This document shows, piece after piece, positions 17,124 to 25,315 of a DNA stretch of 64,000 nucleotides. The position numbers and the translations under genes are program-made. Position 1 is the stretch's first letter; every line of letters begins with the position of its first letter. The notes under the pieces were generated by a model. It was not told the DNA's origin, searched no databases, and saw only the letters and a program-made list of their open reading frames with translations. This DNA comes from Pseudomonas fluorescens (GTDB taxonomy: Bacteria > Pseudomonadota > Gammaproteobacteria > Pseudomonadales > Pseudomonadaceae): NCBI RefSeq assembly GCF_002837185.1, contig NZ_KZ478007.1, positions 20,773 through 84,772 on the forward strand, in the 5' to 3' direction.

Positions 17124-17714
17124 TTGAATAAAGCCCAAACGCTGTCCACGCGCTATGACCCCCGTGAGCTCTCTGATGAGGAGTTGGTCGCGCGTTCGCA
17201 CACGGAGCTGTTTCACGTAACACGCGCGTACGAAGAATTGATGCGCAGATATCAACGCACTCTGTTCAACGTTTGTTCAAGGTATTTGGGGAACGATAGG
17301 GATGCGGACGATGTCTGTCAGGAAGTGATGCTCAAGGTGCTGTACGGCCTGAAGAACTTCGAGGGAAAATCGAAGTTCAAGACCTGGCTCTACAGCATCA
17401 CGTACAACGAGTGCATCACGCAGTATCGAAAGGAACGGCGAAAGCGTCGCTTGATGGACGCCTTGAGTCTGGACCCCCTTGAGGAAGCGTCTGAAGAAAA
17501 GGCGCCGACACCCGAGGAGAAGGGCGGACTCGATCGCTGGTTGGTGCATGTGAATCCGATTGACCGTGAAATTCTGGTGCTACGATTCGTCGCAGAATTG
17601 GAATTTCAAGAAATCGCTGACATCATGCATATGGGCTTGAGTGCTACAAAGATGCGTTACAAACGTGCTCTTGATAAATTACGTGAGAAATTTGCGGGCG
17701 AGACTGAAACTTAG
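17124..17714 (+). CDS. sigX: ECF sigma factor SigX
   Basis: A 196-residue ECF sigma factor with region 2 (YEELMRRYQRTLFNVCSRYLGNDRDADDVCQEVMLKV, split by helices) and region 4 (FVAELEFQEIADIMHMGLSATKMRYKRALDKLR as helix-turn-helix). SigX directs transcription of oprF, its own cluster and fatty-acid genes in response to envelope and osmotic conditions. The start is TTG 17124 (protein begins MNKAQTLSTRYDPRELSDEE), the only start that gives the conserved N-terminus; a short hairpin (AACCCG at 17069, CGGGTT at 17081) lies just upstream. No anti-sigma gene follows, in keeping with the family. Confidence 0.95.
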   Translation: MNKAQTLSTRYDPRELSDEELVARSHTELFHVTRAYEELMRRYQRTLFNVCSRYLGNDRDADDVCQEVMLKVLYGLKNFEGKSKFKTWLYSITYNECITQYRKERRKRRLMDALSLDPLEEASEEKAPTPEEKGGLDRWLVHVNPIDREILVLRFVAELEFQEIADIMHMGLSATKMRYKRALDKLREKFAGETET

Positions 17715-17821
17715 TGCGTAGCAAATATCTCTTACGTGTAGGCAAGTTCTGTTAGACTTGTCGCCGAGTTGTCCCCCGGTTTGTGGGACTGCTTTACAAT
17801 CACCAGATGGGGATTTAACGG

Positions 17822-18802
17822 ATGAAACTGAAAAACACCTTGGGCTTGGCCATTGGTTCTCTTATTGCCGCTACTTCTTTCGGCGTTCTGGCACAAGGCC
17901 AAGGCGCAGTTGAGGGCGAGCTGTTCTACAAGAAGCAGTACAACGATAGCGTCAAGCACATCGAAGACGGCTTCAACCCTGGCGCTCGCATCGGTTACTT
18001 CTTGACCGACGACCTGTCCTTGAACCTGTCCTACGACAAGACTAACCACACCCGTTCGAACGACGGTACTGGCAACCAGAAGATCAAAGGTGATACCGGC
18101 AGCCTCGTTGCCCAATACCACTTCGGTCAAGCTGGCGTTGACAGCCTGCGTCCATACGTTGAAGGCGGTTTCGGCCACCAGAGCCGTACCAACGTGCAAG
18201 CTGACGGCCACAGCGGTCGCGACCAGACCACTTTCGCTACCATCGGTACCGGCGTGAAGTACTACTTCACCAACAACCTGTACGCTCGTGCTGGTGTTGA
18301 AGCTGACTACGGTCTGGACAACGGCAAGTGGGACTACTCCGCACTGGTTGGCCTGGGTGTGAACTTCGGCGGTAACGCTGGCGCAGCTGCTCCAGCTCCT
18401 ACCCCAGCACCAGCTCCAGAGCCAGTTCCAGAGCCAGAAGCTCCGGTTGCTCAGGTTGTTCGTGTTGAGCTGGACGTTAAGTTCGACTTCGACAAGTCCG
18501 TTGTTAAGCCTAACAGCTACGGCGACGTGAAAAACCTGGCCGACTTCATGGCTCAGTACCCAGCTACCAACGTAGAAGTTGCTGGTCACACTGACTCCGT
18601 AGGTCCAGACGCTTACAACCAGAAGCTGTCCCAGCGTCGTGCTGACGCTGTTAAGCAAGTCCTGGTTAAAGACGGCGTGGCTCCTAGCCGTGTAACTGCT
18701 GTAGGTTACGGCGAATCCCGCCCAGTTGCTGACAACGCAACTGAAGCTGGTCGCGCTGTTAACCGTCGCGTAGAAGCGTCGGTTGAAGCTACCGCTCAGT
18801 AA
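17822..18802 (+). CDS. oprF: Major outer-membrane porin OprF (OmpA family)
   Basis: A 326-residue precursor. Residues 1-24 are a signal peptide (MKLKNTLGLAIGSLIAATSFG...A). An N-terminal eight-strand beta-barrel is followed by a Pro/Ala hinge (APAPTPAPAPEPVPEPE, about 190-215) and a C-terminal OmpA domain binding peptidoglycan (VEVAGHTDSVGPDAYNQKLS). It is a low-permeability porin and anchors the outer membrane to the wall. Codon use is distinctly biased (GTT, GCT, CGT) compared with its neighbours, as expected for one of the most abundant proteins. GGGG lies about eight bases before the ATG. The 107-bp gap behind sigX should contain SigX and housekeeping promoters; I could not assign them with confidence. 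Confidence 0.98.
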   Translation: MKLKNTLGLAIGSLIAATSFGVLAQGQGAVEGELFYKKQYNDSVKHIEDGFNPGARIGYFLTDDLSLNLSYDKTNHTRSNDGTGNQKIKGDTGSLVAQYHFGQAGVDSLRPYVEGGFGHQSRTNVQADGHSGRDQTTFATIGTGVKYYFTNNLYARAGVEADYGLDNGKWDYSALVGLGVNFGGNAGAAAPAPTPAPAPEPVPEPEAPVAQVVRVELDVKFDFDKSVVKPNSYGDVKNLADFMAQYPATNVEVAGHTDSVGPDAYNQKLSQRRADAVKQVLVKDGVAPSRVTAVGYGESRPVADNATEAGRAVNRRVEASVEATAQ

Positions 18803-18820
18803 TTACTGAGTAGTAGAGAA

Positions 18821-18848
18821 AAGCCCGGCTCAGGCCGGGCTTTTTTTC
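18821..18848 (+). terminator. Intrinsic terminator of oprF
   Basis: AAGCCCGGC at 18821-18829, a four-base loop, GCCGGGCTT at 18834-18842, then a run of seven T from 18841. A strong rho-independent terminator 20 nt after the oprF stop. Confidence 0.95.
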
Positions 18849-18862
18849 GCCTGCGATTTACC

Positions 18863-19606
18863 TCAAGCGCTGGCCGCTGCCGCATCGCATGCCATTTGCG
18901 CCGCGCCGGCAACACGGCCAATCACCAGGATTGCCGGGCTTTTCAGCGCAAAAGCCTGCGCGTCTTCGTGCATGGCGGCGAGGTGGCTACGGCATTCGCG
19001 CTGTTCGGGCAACGATGCATTTTCAATCATCGCCACCGGCATATCCGCAGCCATGCCGCCCTCCAGCAGCTGTTGCCGGATCTCTTCGAGCTTGGCCACG
19101 CCCATGTACACCACCAGCGTCGTTCCGCCCTCGGCCAGTGCGCGCCAGTTCAGGCTGCTGTCATCCTGGGTATGCGCGGTGACCAGGGTTACGCCACGGC
19201 TGACGCCGCGCAAGGTCAACGGGATATGGCAATTCGTCGCTCCAGCCAGTCCCGAGGTGATGCCGTTGACCAGCTCCACCTCGATCCCACGCTCGCGCAG
19301 CCACGTCGCCTCTTCGCCACCCCGCCCGAAAATACACGGATCGCCGCCTTTAAGCCGCACCACACACTTGCCCTGGCGTGCATAGCGCAGCATCAGACGG
19401 TGAATGAACGCCTGCGGCGTAGAGCGACAACCGCCGCGCTTGCCGACGGTAATCACGCGCGCGTCCGTGCAGTGTTCCAAGACAACCGGGTTGACCAGAT
19501 CGTCGATCAACACCACGTCTGCTTCATGCAGGGCCCTTACCGCTTTGAGGGTGAGCAATTCCGGATCACCGGGCCCAGCGCCTACCAGCCACACTTTTGC
19601 GCTCAT
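18863..19606 (-). CDS. cobA: Uroporphyrinogen-III C-methyltransferase
   Basis: A 247-residue SUMT enzyme that uses two S-adenosylmethionine to make precorrin-2, the first step to siroheme and cobalamin. Motifs: VWLVGAGPGDPELLTLKA at the N-terminus, VVRLKGGDPCIFGRGGEE around residue 80, and YMGVAKLEEI. It lies immediately downstream of the nitrate reductase gene (9 nt gap) and supplies siroheme for NirB, so its place in the nitrate operon is functional. In family members of this length the NAD-dependent dehydrogenase/ferrochelatase step is on a separate protein. Confidence 0.95.
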   Translation of the reverse strand: MSAKVWLVGAGPGDPELLTLKAVRALHEADVVLIDDLVNPVVLEHCTDARVITVGKRGGCRSTPQAFIHRLMLRYARQGKCVVRLKGGDPCIFGRGGEEATWLRERGIEVELVNGITSGLAGATNCHIPLTLRGVSRGVTLVTAHTQDDSSLNWRALAEGGTTLVVYMGVAKLEEIRQQLLEGGMAADMPVAMIENASLPEQRECRSHLAAMHEDAQAFALKSPAILVIGRVAGAAQMACDAAAASA

Positions 19607-19615
19607 GTTTTCCCC

Positions 19616-22324
19616 TCACACACTGATTGCGATTGGCTGCGGGCTGGCGGCCAGCAGACGTTTGATTTCCGGCACGCAGGAGCCGCATTGCGTGCCGCAT
19701 CCCAGTTGCTGTTTGAGCCCGGTCAGGTCCATGCCACGGGCAATTGCGGCGCACACCGCGTTTTCGCTGACATTCTTGCAATTGCACAGGATCTTGCTGC
19801 TGGCCGGCGCTCCCCCCGGTGGCGCGCTCAGGGGCGCCAGGAGCCAGCGCCGCAGTTGATCGTCGGTGCGGCCCTCCAACCACAGGCTTTGCAGCCAATG
19901 CCGGGCCAGGGTTTCGCCGGCCAGACGAACCGCTGTAATACGGCCCTGTTCGATTTTCACCCGTTTGCCGATAGAGCGGCGCGGGTCGTCATAGGCCATC
20001 ACCGGGCCGTCGTGCAGGCCCAGCAACTGGTCGATACGGGTCAGTATCTGCAGGTCGGGCGCCTCGGTATGGGCTGCGCGCACCAGCAGCGCCGGCCGCT
20101 CGCGCCCGCTCAGGCTCAGGCTGACGTAGGCAAATTCTTCGCACAGCGGGCGCAGGGCGTCGAAATGTCGTTGCACGTCACCCTCGATCAGCGCGAACAG
20201 CTGCCACGGCAGTTGCACCGCTTCCAGGCGCACACCGCTGTGTTTGAGTTCCGGCTGTTTCGATAACGGATCGAACGCCGGCTGAGTGAGCACATTGACG
20301 CCGCCTTTGAGAAACCGGTCGCCCCAATGCATCGGCAGGAACGCTTGACCGGGGCGCACGCTGTCATCGCTGGTGACCGCGACCACCACATTGCCCCGAC
20401 GGCTTTTCAGGTTGACCAGGTCGCCTTCCTTGAAGCGGTGACGACGCAACTCGTCCGGGTGCAGGCTCAACAGCGCCTCGCTGACATGCCCGAACAGCTG
20501 CGCCGCCGTGCCGGTGCGGCTCATGCCGTGCCACTGGTCGCGCAGGCGACCGGTGATCAGGGTCAGGGGAAAGCGTGCGTCACGCTGCTCCTTGGCGGCG
20601 CGATAAGGCTCGGCGACAAATTGCGCACGGCCGTTATCAGTGGGGAAAATGCCGTCGACGTAGAGTCGTGGTGTTCCGGCTTGTGCGCCCACGGGAAACG
20701 GCCACTGTTGCGGGCCGAGTCGGTCAAGCAGGGCATGGCTGAGGCCTGACACATCCAGGTCACGCGCTTGAGTCAGCAGCTTGAACTCGTCAAAGATCTG
20801 CGCGGGTTGCTCAAAGGCAAACAGGCTGTCCAGCCCCGGCCGCAGACGGCGCTCCAGGCGCTGCGCGAAATCCACGGTAATCGCCCAGTCCGGTCGCGCT
20901 TCGCCCGGTGGGGTGATGGCGCGACGCACGTGGGAAATACGCCGTTCGGAATTGGTCACCGTGCCTTCTTTTTCACCCCAACTGGCGGCGGGCAGCAGCA
21001 GGTCGGCGTAGGCGGCGGTCTCGGTGGTTCGAAAGGCCTCCTGCAATACCACGAACGGACACGTCGCCAGCGCTGCACGCACTGCATTCTGGTCCGGCAA
21101 CGATTGGGCCGGGTTGGTGCAGGCGATCCACAGCGCCTTGATCGTGCCCGCCTGCACCTGTTCAAACAGTTCGATAGCCGTGAGGCCGGTGGTTGCGGGC
21201 AGTTGGTCGACACCCCAGTAAGCGGCTACTTCTGCGCGGTGTTCGGGGTTGGCGGCGTCGCGGTGCCCAGGCAGCAGATTCGACAAACTGCCGGTTTCGC
21301 GCCCGCCCATGGCATTGGGTTGGCCGGTCAGGGAAAACGGCCCGCAGCCTGGCCGGCCAATCGTACCGGTGGCCAGGTGCAGGTTGATCAGCGCGCTGTT
21401 TTTTGCACTGCCCGCGCTCGATTGGTTAAGGCCCATGCACCACAGCGACAAGAAGCTACTGGAGGTGCCCACCCACTGCGCGCACAGGCGCAACTGCTCG
21501 ATGCTGATGCCGCACAGTTGCGTGACCATTTGCGGCGTGTAGTCATGCACCAGGCGTTTGAGCGCTGCCAGGCCGTCGGTATGGGCGTGAATGAAATCGC
21601 GGTCGATCCAGTCTTCCCACAGCAGCAGATGCAAAATCCCATGGAACAGTGCGACATCCGTGCCCGGCAGGATCGCCAGGTGCAGGTCAGCCAAGTCGCA
21701 GGTGTCGGTACGGCGTGGATCGATCACCACCACGTTCATCTGCGGCCGTCGCGCCTTGGCCTCCTCCAGGCGTCGGTACAGTACCGGGTGCGCGTAGGCC
21801 ATGTTGCTGCCGACGATCATCACACAGTCGCTGGTCTCCAGATCTTCATAGCTGCACGGTGGCGCATCGGCGCCCAGGCTACGTTTGTAGCCCACCACTG
21901 CCGAGGACATGCACAGCCGTGAGTTGCTGTCGATATTGTTGGTGCCGACCAGCGCCCGCGCCAGTTTGTTGAAACTGTAGTAGTCCTCGGTCAGCAATTG
22001 CCCGGAGATGTAGAACGCCACGCTGTCGGGGCCGTGTTCGGCAATGGTGTGGGCGAATACGGTGGCCGCATGTTCCAGGGCGCTGTCCCAGTCGGTGCGG
22101 GCGCGGGCCAGGTCTTTGCCCAGACGCAACTGCGGGTACAAGGCACGGGCGTCGAGGTCACCGGTCAGGTGCAGGCTGGCGCCCTTGCTGCACAGCTTGC
22201 CGAAGTTGGCCGGGTGGTCCGGGTCGCCTTGCACGCCGAGGATCCGGGTGTCGTCATGCTCGATCAGCACGCCGCAGCCCACCCCGCAATAACAGCAGGT
22301 GGACGCCGTGACCTGGCGGTTCAT
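19616..22324 (-). CDS. Assimilatory nitrate reductase, catalytic subunit with C-terminal [2Fe-2S] domain
   Basis: A 902-residue molybdopterin oxidoreductase. An N-terminal [4Fe-4S] site begins CCYCGVGCG (about residues 10-18), followed by the bis-MGD domains (WCMGLNQSSAGSAKNSALINLHLATG; molybdopterin dinucleotide-binding domain near 560-680). The C-terminal part (about 835-895) is a BFD-like [2Fe-2S] domain with CNCKNV and GCGTQCGSC, typical of NADH-linked assimilatory enzymes. It reduces nitrate to nitrite in the cytoplasm. ATG 22324 overlaps the nirD stop by one base (TGATG). The corresponding P. aeruginosa gene is PA1779 and has been called nasC. Confidence 0.94.
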   Translation of the reverse strand: MNRQVTASTCCYCGVGCGVLIEHDDTRILGVQGDPDHPANFGKLCSKGASLHLTGDLDARALYPQLRLGKDLARARTDWDSALEHAATVFAHTIAEHGPDSVAFYISGQLLTEDYYSFNKLARALVGTNNIDSNSRLCMSSAVVGYKRSLGADAPPCSYEDLETSDCVMIVGSNMAYAHPVLYRRLEEAKARRPQMNVVVIDPRRTDTCDLADLHLAILPGTDVALFHGILHLLLWEDWIDRDFIHAHTDGLAALKRLVHDYTPQMVTQLCGISIEQLRLCAQWVGTSSSFLSLWCMGLNQSSAGSAKNSALINLHLATGTIGRPGCGPFSLTGQPNAMGGRETGSLSNLLPGHRDAANPEHRAEVAAYWGVDQLPATTGLTAIELFEQVQAGTIKALWIACTNPAQSLPDQNAVRAALATCPFVVLQEAFRTTETAAYADLLLPAASWGEKEGTVTNSERRISHVRRAITPPGEARPDWAITVDFAQRLERRLRPGLDSLFAFEQPAQIFDEFKLLTQARDLDVSGLSHALLDRLGPQQWPFPVGAQAGTPRLYVDGIFPTDNGRAQFVAEPYRAAKEQRDARFPLTLITGRLRDQWHGMSRTGTAAQLFGHVSEALLSLHPDELRRHRFKEGDLVNLKSRRGNVVVAVTSDDSVRPGQAFLPMHWGDRFLKGGVNVLTQPAFDPLSKQPELKHSGVRLEAVQLPWQLFALIEGDVQRHFDALRPLCEEFAYVSLSLSGRERPALLVRAAHTEAPDLQILTRIDQLLGLHDGPVMAYDDPRRSIGKRVKIEQGRITAVRLAGETLARHWLQSLWLEGRTDDQLRRWLLAPLSAPPGGAPASSKILCNCKNVSENAVCAAIARGMDLTGLKQQLGCGTQCGSCVPEIKRLLAASPQPIAISV

Positions 22325-22641
22325 CACCCTGCATCCCGCAGGGCCAGCATCACTCGGCCGTTTTCCACGCGGGCGAGGTGATGATGGGCGCAACCGATAT
22401 CCGGCGCCTGGGCTTCACCGGACGCCAAGTCGATCTGCCAGTTATGCAGCGGGCAGGCCACGCGTTTGCCATAGATCAAGCCCTGGGACAGCGGCCCGCC
22501 TTTGTGCGGGCAACGGTCATCGAGTGCGAAGACTTCATCGTCGCTGGTGCGAAAAATCGCAATGTCGCCCTTGGGCCCGTTGATGATGCGCGAGCCCAGG
22601 GCGTTGATTTCTTCCAGGGCGCAGATATCCAGCCAGTTCAT
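22324..22641 (-). CDS. nirD: Assimilatory nitrite reductase small subunit
   Basis: A 105-residue Rieske-like protein, partner of NirB. The [2Fe-2S] ligand boxes are partly kept: CPHKGGPLSQG and CPLHNWQIDL, so this copy appears able to bind a Rieske cluster. The ATG at 22641 overlaps the nirB stop by four bases (ATGA), and its own stop overlaps the nitrate reductase start, so all three are translationally coupled. Confidence 0.95.
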   Translation of the reverse strand: MNWLDICALEEINALGSRIINGPKGDIAIFRTSDDEVFALDDRCPHKGGPLSQGLIYGKRVACPLHNWQIDLASGEAQAPDIGCAHHHLARVENGRVMLALRDAG

Positions 22642-25091
22642 GCCGGCACCTCCAATTGCTTGACCGGGATCACATCGAATTCTTTTTTCAGCAGCGGCTG
22701 TTCCAGGCGTTCTTTCCAGGGGTCTTGCTCGAACGACAGGGAAAACTGCAGACGCTCGTTGAGGGCCTGGCGCCGGGCCGGGTCTTCCAGCACGGCTTTC
22801 TTGATATGGTCCATGCCGACCCGCTGCAGGTAGTGCACGGTGCGCTCCAGGTAGAAGGCTTCTTCGCGGTACAGCTGCAGGAATGCGCCGTTGTATTCGC
22901 GCACCTCTTCAGCGGTCTTGAGCTTGACGAAGAACTCCGCGACTTCGGTCTTGATCCCGCCGTTGCCGCCGATATACATCTCCCAGCCTGAGTCCACACC
23001 GATAATTCCGACGTCCTTGATGCCCGCTTCCGAGCAGTTGCGTGGGCAACCGGACACCGCCAGCTTGACCTTGTGCGGCGACCACATGTTGAACAGGTCG
23101 TGCTCCAGCTCAATGCCCAGTTGCGTGGAGTTTTGCGTACCGAAGCGGCAGAACTCGCTGCCTACGCAGGTCTTCACGGTACGGATGGATTTGCCGTAGG
23201 CGTGCCCGGACGGCATATCAAGGTCCTTCCACACGCCAGGCAAATCCTGCTTCTTGATGCCGAGCAAGTCGATGCGCTGGCCACCGGTCACCTTGACCAT
23301 CGGCACGTTGTACTTGTCGGCCACGTCGGCGATACGGCGCAGTTCCGACGGGTTGGTCACGCCGCCCCACATCCGTGGGACGACCGAATAGGTGCCGTCT
23401 TTCTGAATGTTGGCGTGGGCGCGCTCGTTGATCAGGCGCGATTGCGGGTCGTCCCTGGCTTCGCCCGGCCAGGTGGAGATCAGGTAATAGTTCAGCGCCG
23501 GACGGCAGGTGGCGCAACCGTTGGGCGTGCGCCAGTTCAGGTAGCTCATGGTGCCGGCGATGGTCAGCAGGTGCTGTTCGCGAATGGCCTGGCGGATCTG
23601 CCCGTGGTTGAGGTCGCTGCAGCCGCAGATGGCTTTTTCGCTTTTGGGCTTGACGTCGGCGGCCCCGCCCACGGTATTGATCAGAATCTGTTCCACCAGC
23701 CCCACGCAGGACCCACAGGAGCTGGCCGCCTTGGTGTGCTTCTTCACGTCATCGACGCTGAACAGCCCCTGTTCCTGGATCGCCTTGACGATGGTGCCCT
23801 TGCACACGCCATTGCAGCCGCAGACTTCGGCGCTGTCGGCCATGCTCATGGCTTTGTCCTGGCCTTGATGGCCCACATCGCCCAGCGCATTTTCGCCAAA
23901 CATCAAGTGATCGCGAATCTCGCCGATCGCGTGGTTCTCACGGATCTGGCGGAAATACCAACCGCCATCGGCGGTATCGCCGTACAGGCAGGCGCCGACC
24001 AGGATGTCGTCCTTGATCACCAGTTTCTTGTACACGCCGCCGATGGGGTCGGAGAGGGTGATGGTCTCAGTGCCTTCGCCGCCCATGAAGTCGCCCGCGG
24101 AGAACAGGTCAATGCCGGTAACTTTGAGCTTGGTGGAGGTCACAGAACCTTTATAGGTGGCGAAACCCAACTGGGCGAGATGGTTGGCGCATACCTTGGC
24201 CTGTTCGAACAGCGGTGCGACCAGGCCGTAGGCGATCCCACGGTGGCTGGCGCATTCACCGATCGCATAGATGCGCGGGTCGTAGGTTTGCATCGTGTCG
24301 TTGACCAGAATCCCACGGTTGCAGGGGATGCCGGACTTTTCCGCCAGTTCGGTGTTGGGGCGGATACCGGCGGCCATCACCACCAGGTCGGCGGGGATGA
24401 TGTCACCGTTCTTGAACTGCACCGAGCCGACACGGCCATTGCCGGCGTCGTGCAGGGCCTGGGTCTGTTCGCACAGGCGAAACACCAGGCCACGGCTTTC
24501 CAGCTCGGTTTGCAGCAACTGGCCACTGGTCTTGTCCAGTTGCCGTTCCAGCAGCCATTCACCGATGTGCACCACGGTCACCTGCATGCCGCGCAGCATC
24601 AAGCCGTTCGCGGCCTCCAGGCCGAGCAGTCCGCCACCGATCACCACCGCGTGCTTGTGGGTCTTGGCGGTGTCGATCATGGCCTGGGTGTCGGCGATAT
24701 CGCGGTAGCCGATCACGCCCTGCAAGGTGTTACCTGGAATGGGCAGGATAAACGGCGTGGAACCGGTGGCGATCAGCAGGCGGTCGTATTCGGCTTCGGT
24801 ACCGTCCTCGGCGATGACGCGGCGCTTGACCCGGTCGATCTGCACCACCTTGCGGTTGAGCAGCAGCTTGACGTGGTTGTCGAGGTACCAGTCCAGATCG
24901 TTGAGCACGATCTCTTCGAAGGTCTGCTCGCCGGCCAGTACCGGTGAGAGCAGGATGCGATTGTAGTTGGTGTGGGGCTCGGCGCCGAATACCGTGATGT
25001 CATAGAGGTCGCTGCTGAGCTTGAGCAATTCTTCCAGGGTGCGAACCCCGGCCATGCCGTTGCCGATCATCACCAGTTTGAGTTTTTTCAT
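22638..25091 (-). CDS. nirB: Assimilatory nitrite reductase [NAD(P)H] large subunit
   Basis: An 817-residue enzyme reducing nitrite to ammonium in the cytoplasm. Domains in order: FAD/NAD(P)H disulfide-reductase-like domain (MIGNGMAGVRTLEELL; VVIGGGLLGLEAANGL), BFD-type [2Fe-2S] domain (CGCNGVCKGT, SCGSCVGLVEQ), a second cysteine-rich segment (CGCSDLNHGQIRQAI, GCATCRPALNYYL), then ferredoxin-like and siroheme/[4Fe-4S] domains with CVGSEFC and SGCPRNCSEAG. ATG 25091 is the conserved start. A leader RNA with a terminator lies between this gene and the upstream kinase gene, so nirB expression can be set apart from it. Confidence 0.96.
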   Translation of the reverse strand: MKKLKLVMIGNGMAGVRTLEELLKLSSDLYDITVFGAEPHTNYNRILLSPVLAGEQTFEEIVLNDLDWYLDNHVKLLLNRKVVQIDRVKRRVIAEDGTEAEYDRLLIATGSTPFILPIPGNTLQGVIGYRDIADTQAMIDTAKTHKHAVVIGGGLLGLEAANGLMLRGMQVTVVHIGEWLLERQLDKTSGQLLQTELESRGLVFRLCEQTQALHDAGNGRVGSVQFKNGDIIPADLVVMAAGIRPNTELAEKSGIPCNRGILVNDTMQTYDPRIYAIGECASHRGIAYGLVAPLFEQAKVCANHLAQLGFATYKGSVTSTKLKVTGIDLFSAGDFMGGEGTETITLSDPIGGVYKKLVIKDDILVGACLYGDTADGGWYFRQIRENHAIGEIRDHLMFGENALGDVGHQGQDKAMSMADSAEVCGCNGVCKGTIVKAIQEQGLFSVDDVKKHTKAASSCGSCVGLVEQILINTVGGAADVKPKSEKAICGCSDLNHGQIRQAIREQHLLTIAGTMSYLNWRTPNGCATCRPALNYYLISTWPGEARDDPQSRLINERAHANIQKDGTYSVVPRMWGGVTNPSELRRIADVADKYNVPMVKVTGGQRIDLLGIKKQDLPGVWKDLDMPSGHAYGKSIRTVKTCVGSEFCRFGTQNSTQLGIELEHDLFNMWSPHKVKLAVSGCPRNCSEAGIKDVGIIGVDSGWEMYIGGNGGIKTEVAEFFVKLKTAEEVREYNGAFLQLYREEAFYLERTVHYLQRVGMDHIKKAVLEDPARRQALNERLQFSLSFEQDPWKERLEQPLLKKEFDVIPVKQLEVPA

Positions 25092-25119
25092 GTCGCTCTC
25101 CGACCAATCACGCGCAAAC

Positions 25120-25184
25120 AAAAAAAGGCGTCCCCGCTATTTACCTAGCGAGGACGCCTTTGTCCTGGTCCCGTTCTCTCGGGA
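25120..25184 (-). promoter_or_regulatory. NasT-type antitermination leader of nirB
   Basis: Transcribed on the minus strand. First hairpin 25184-25169: stem TCCCG/CGGGA with hexaloop AGAGAA. Second hairpin 25165-25152: stem GGAC/GTCC with hexaloop AAAGGC. Both loops have A at position 1 and G at position 4, the ANTAR recognition rule. The 3' arm and loop of the second hairpin are also the 5' arm of a terminator (AAAGGCGTCC pairing with GGACGCCTTT, ending in seven U near 25121), so forming one prevents the other. The nirB ATG follows 28 nt after the U tract. Confidence 0.85.
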
Positions 25185-25315
25185 AGCTCGATCCTTCGAC
25201 GTTGAAGGCGCGGCTGTATGTGGGTTGTTGAAGAGGCTAATGCAGCAGCTGTGCCAAGTGTCGCTTACCCCGGTTTTATTAGGGATTCAACGCGGATGCG
25301 TAAGAATTTTGCCCG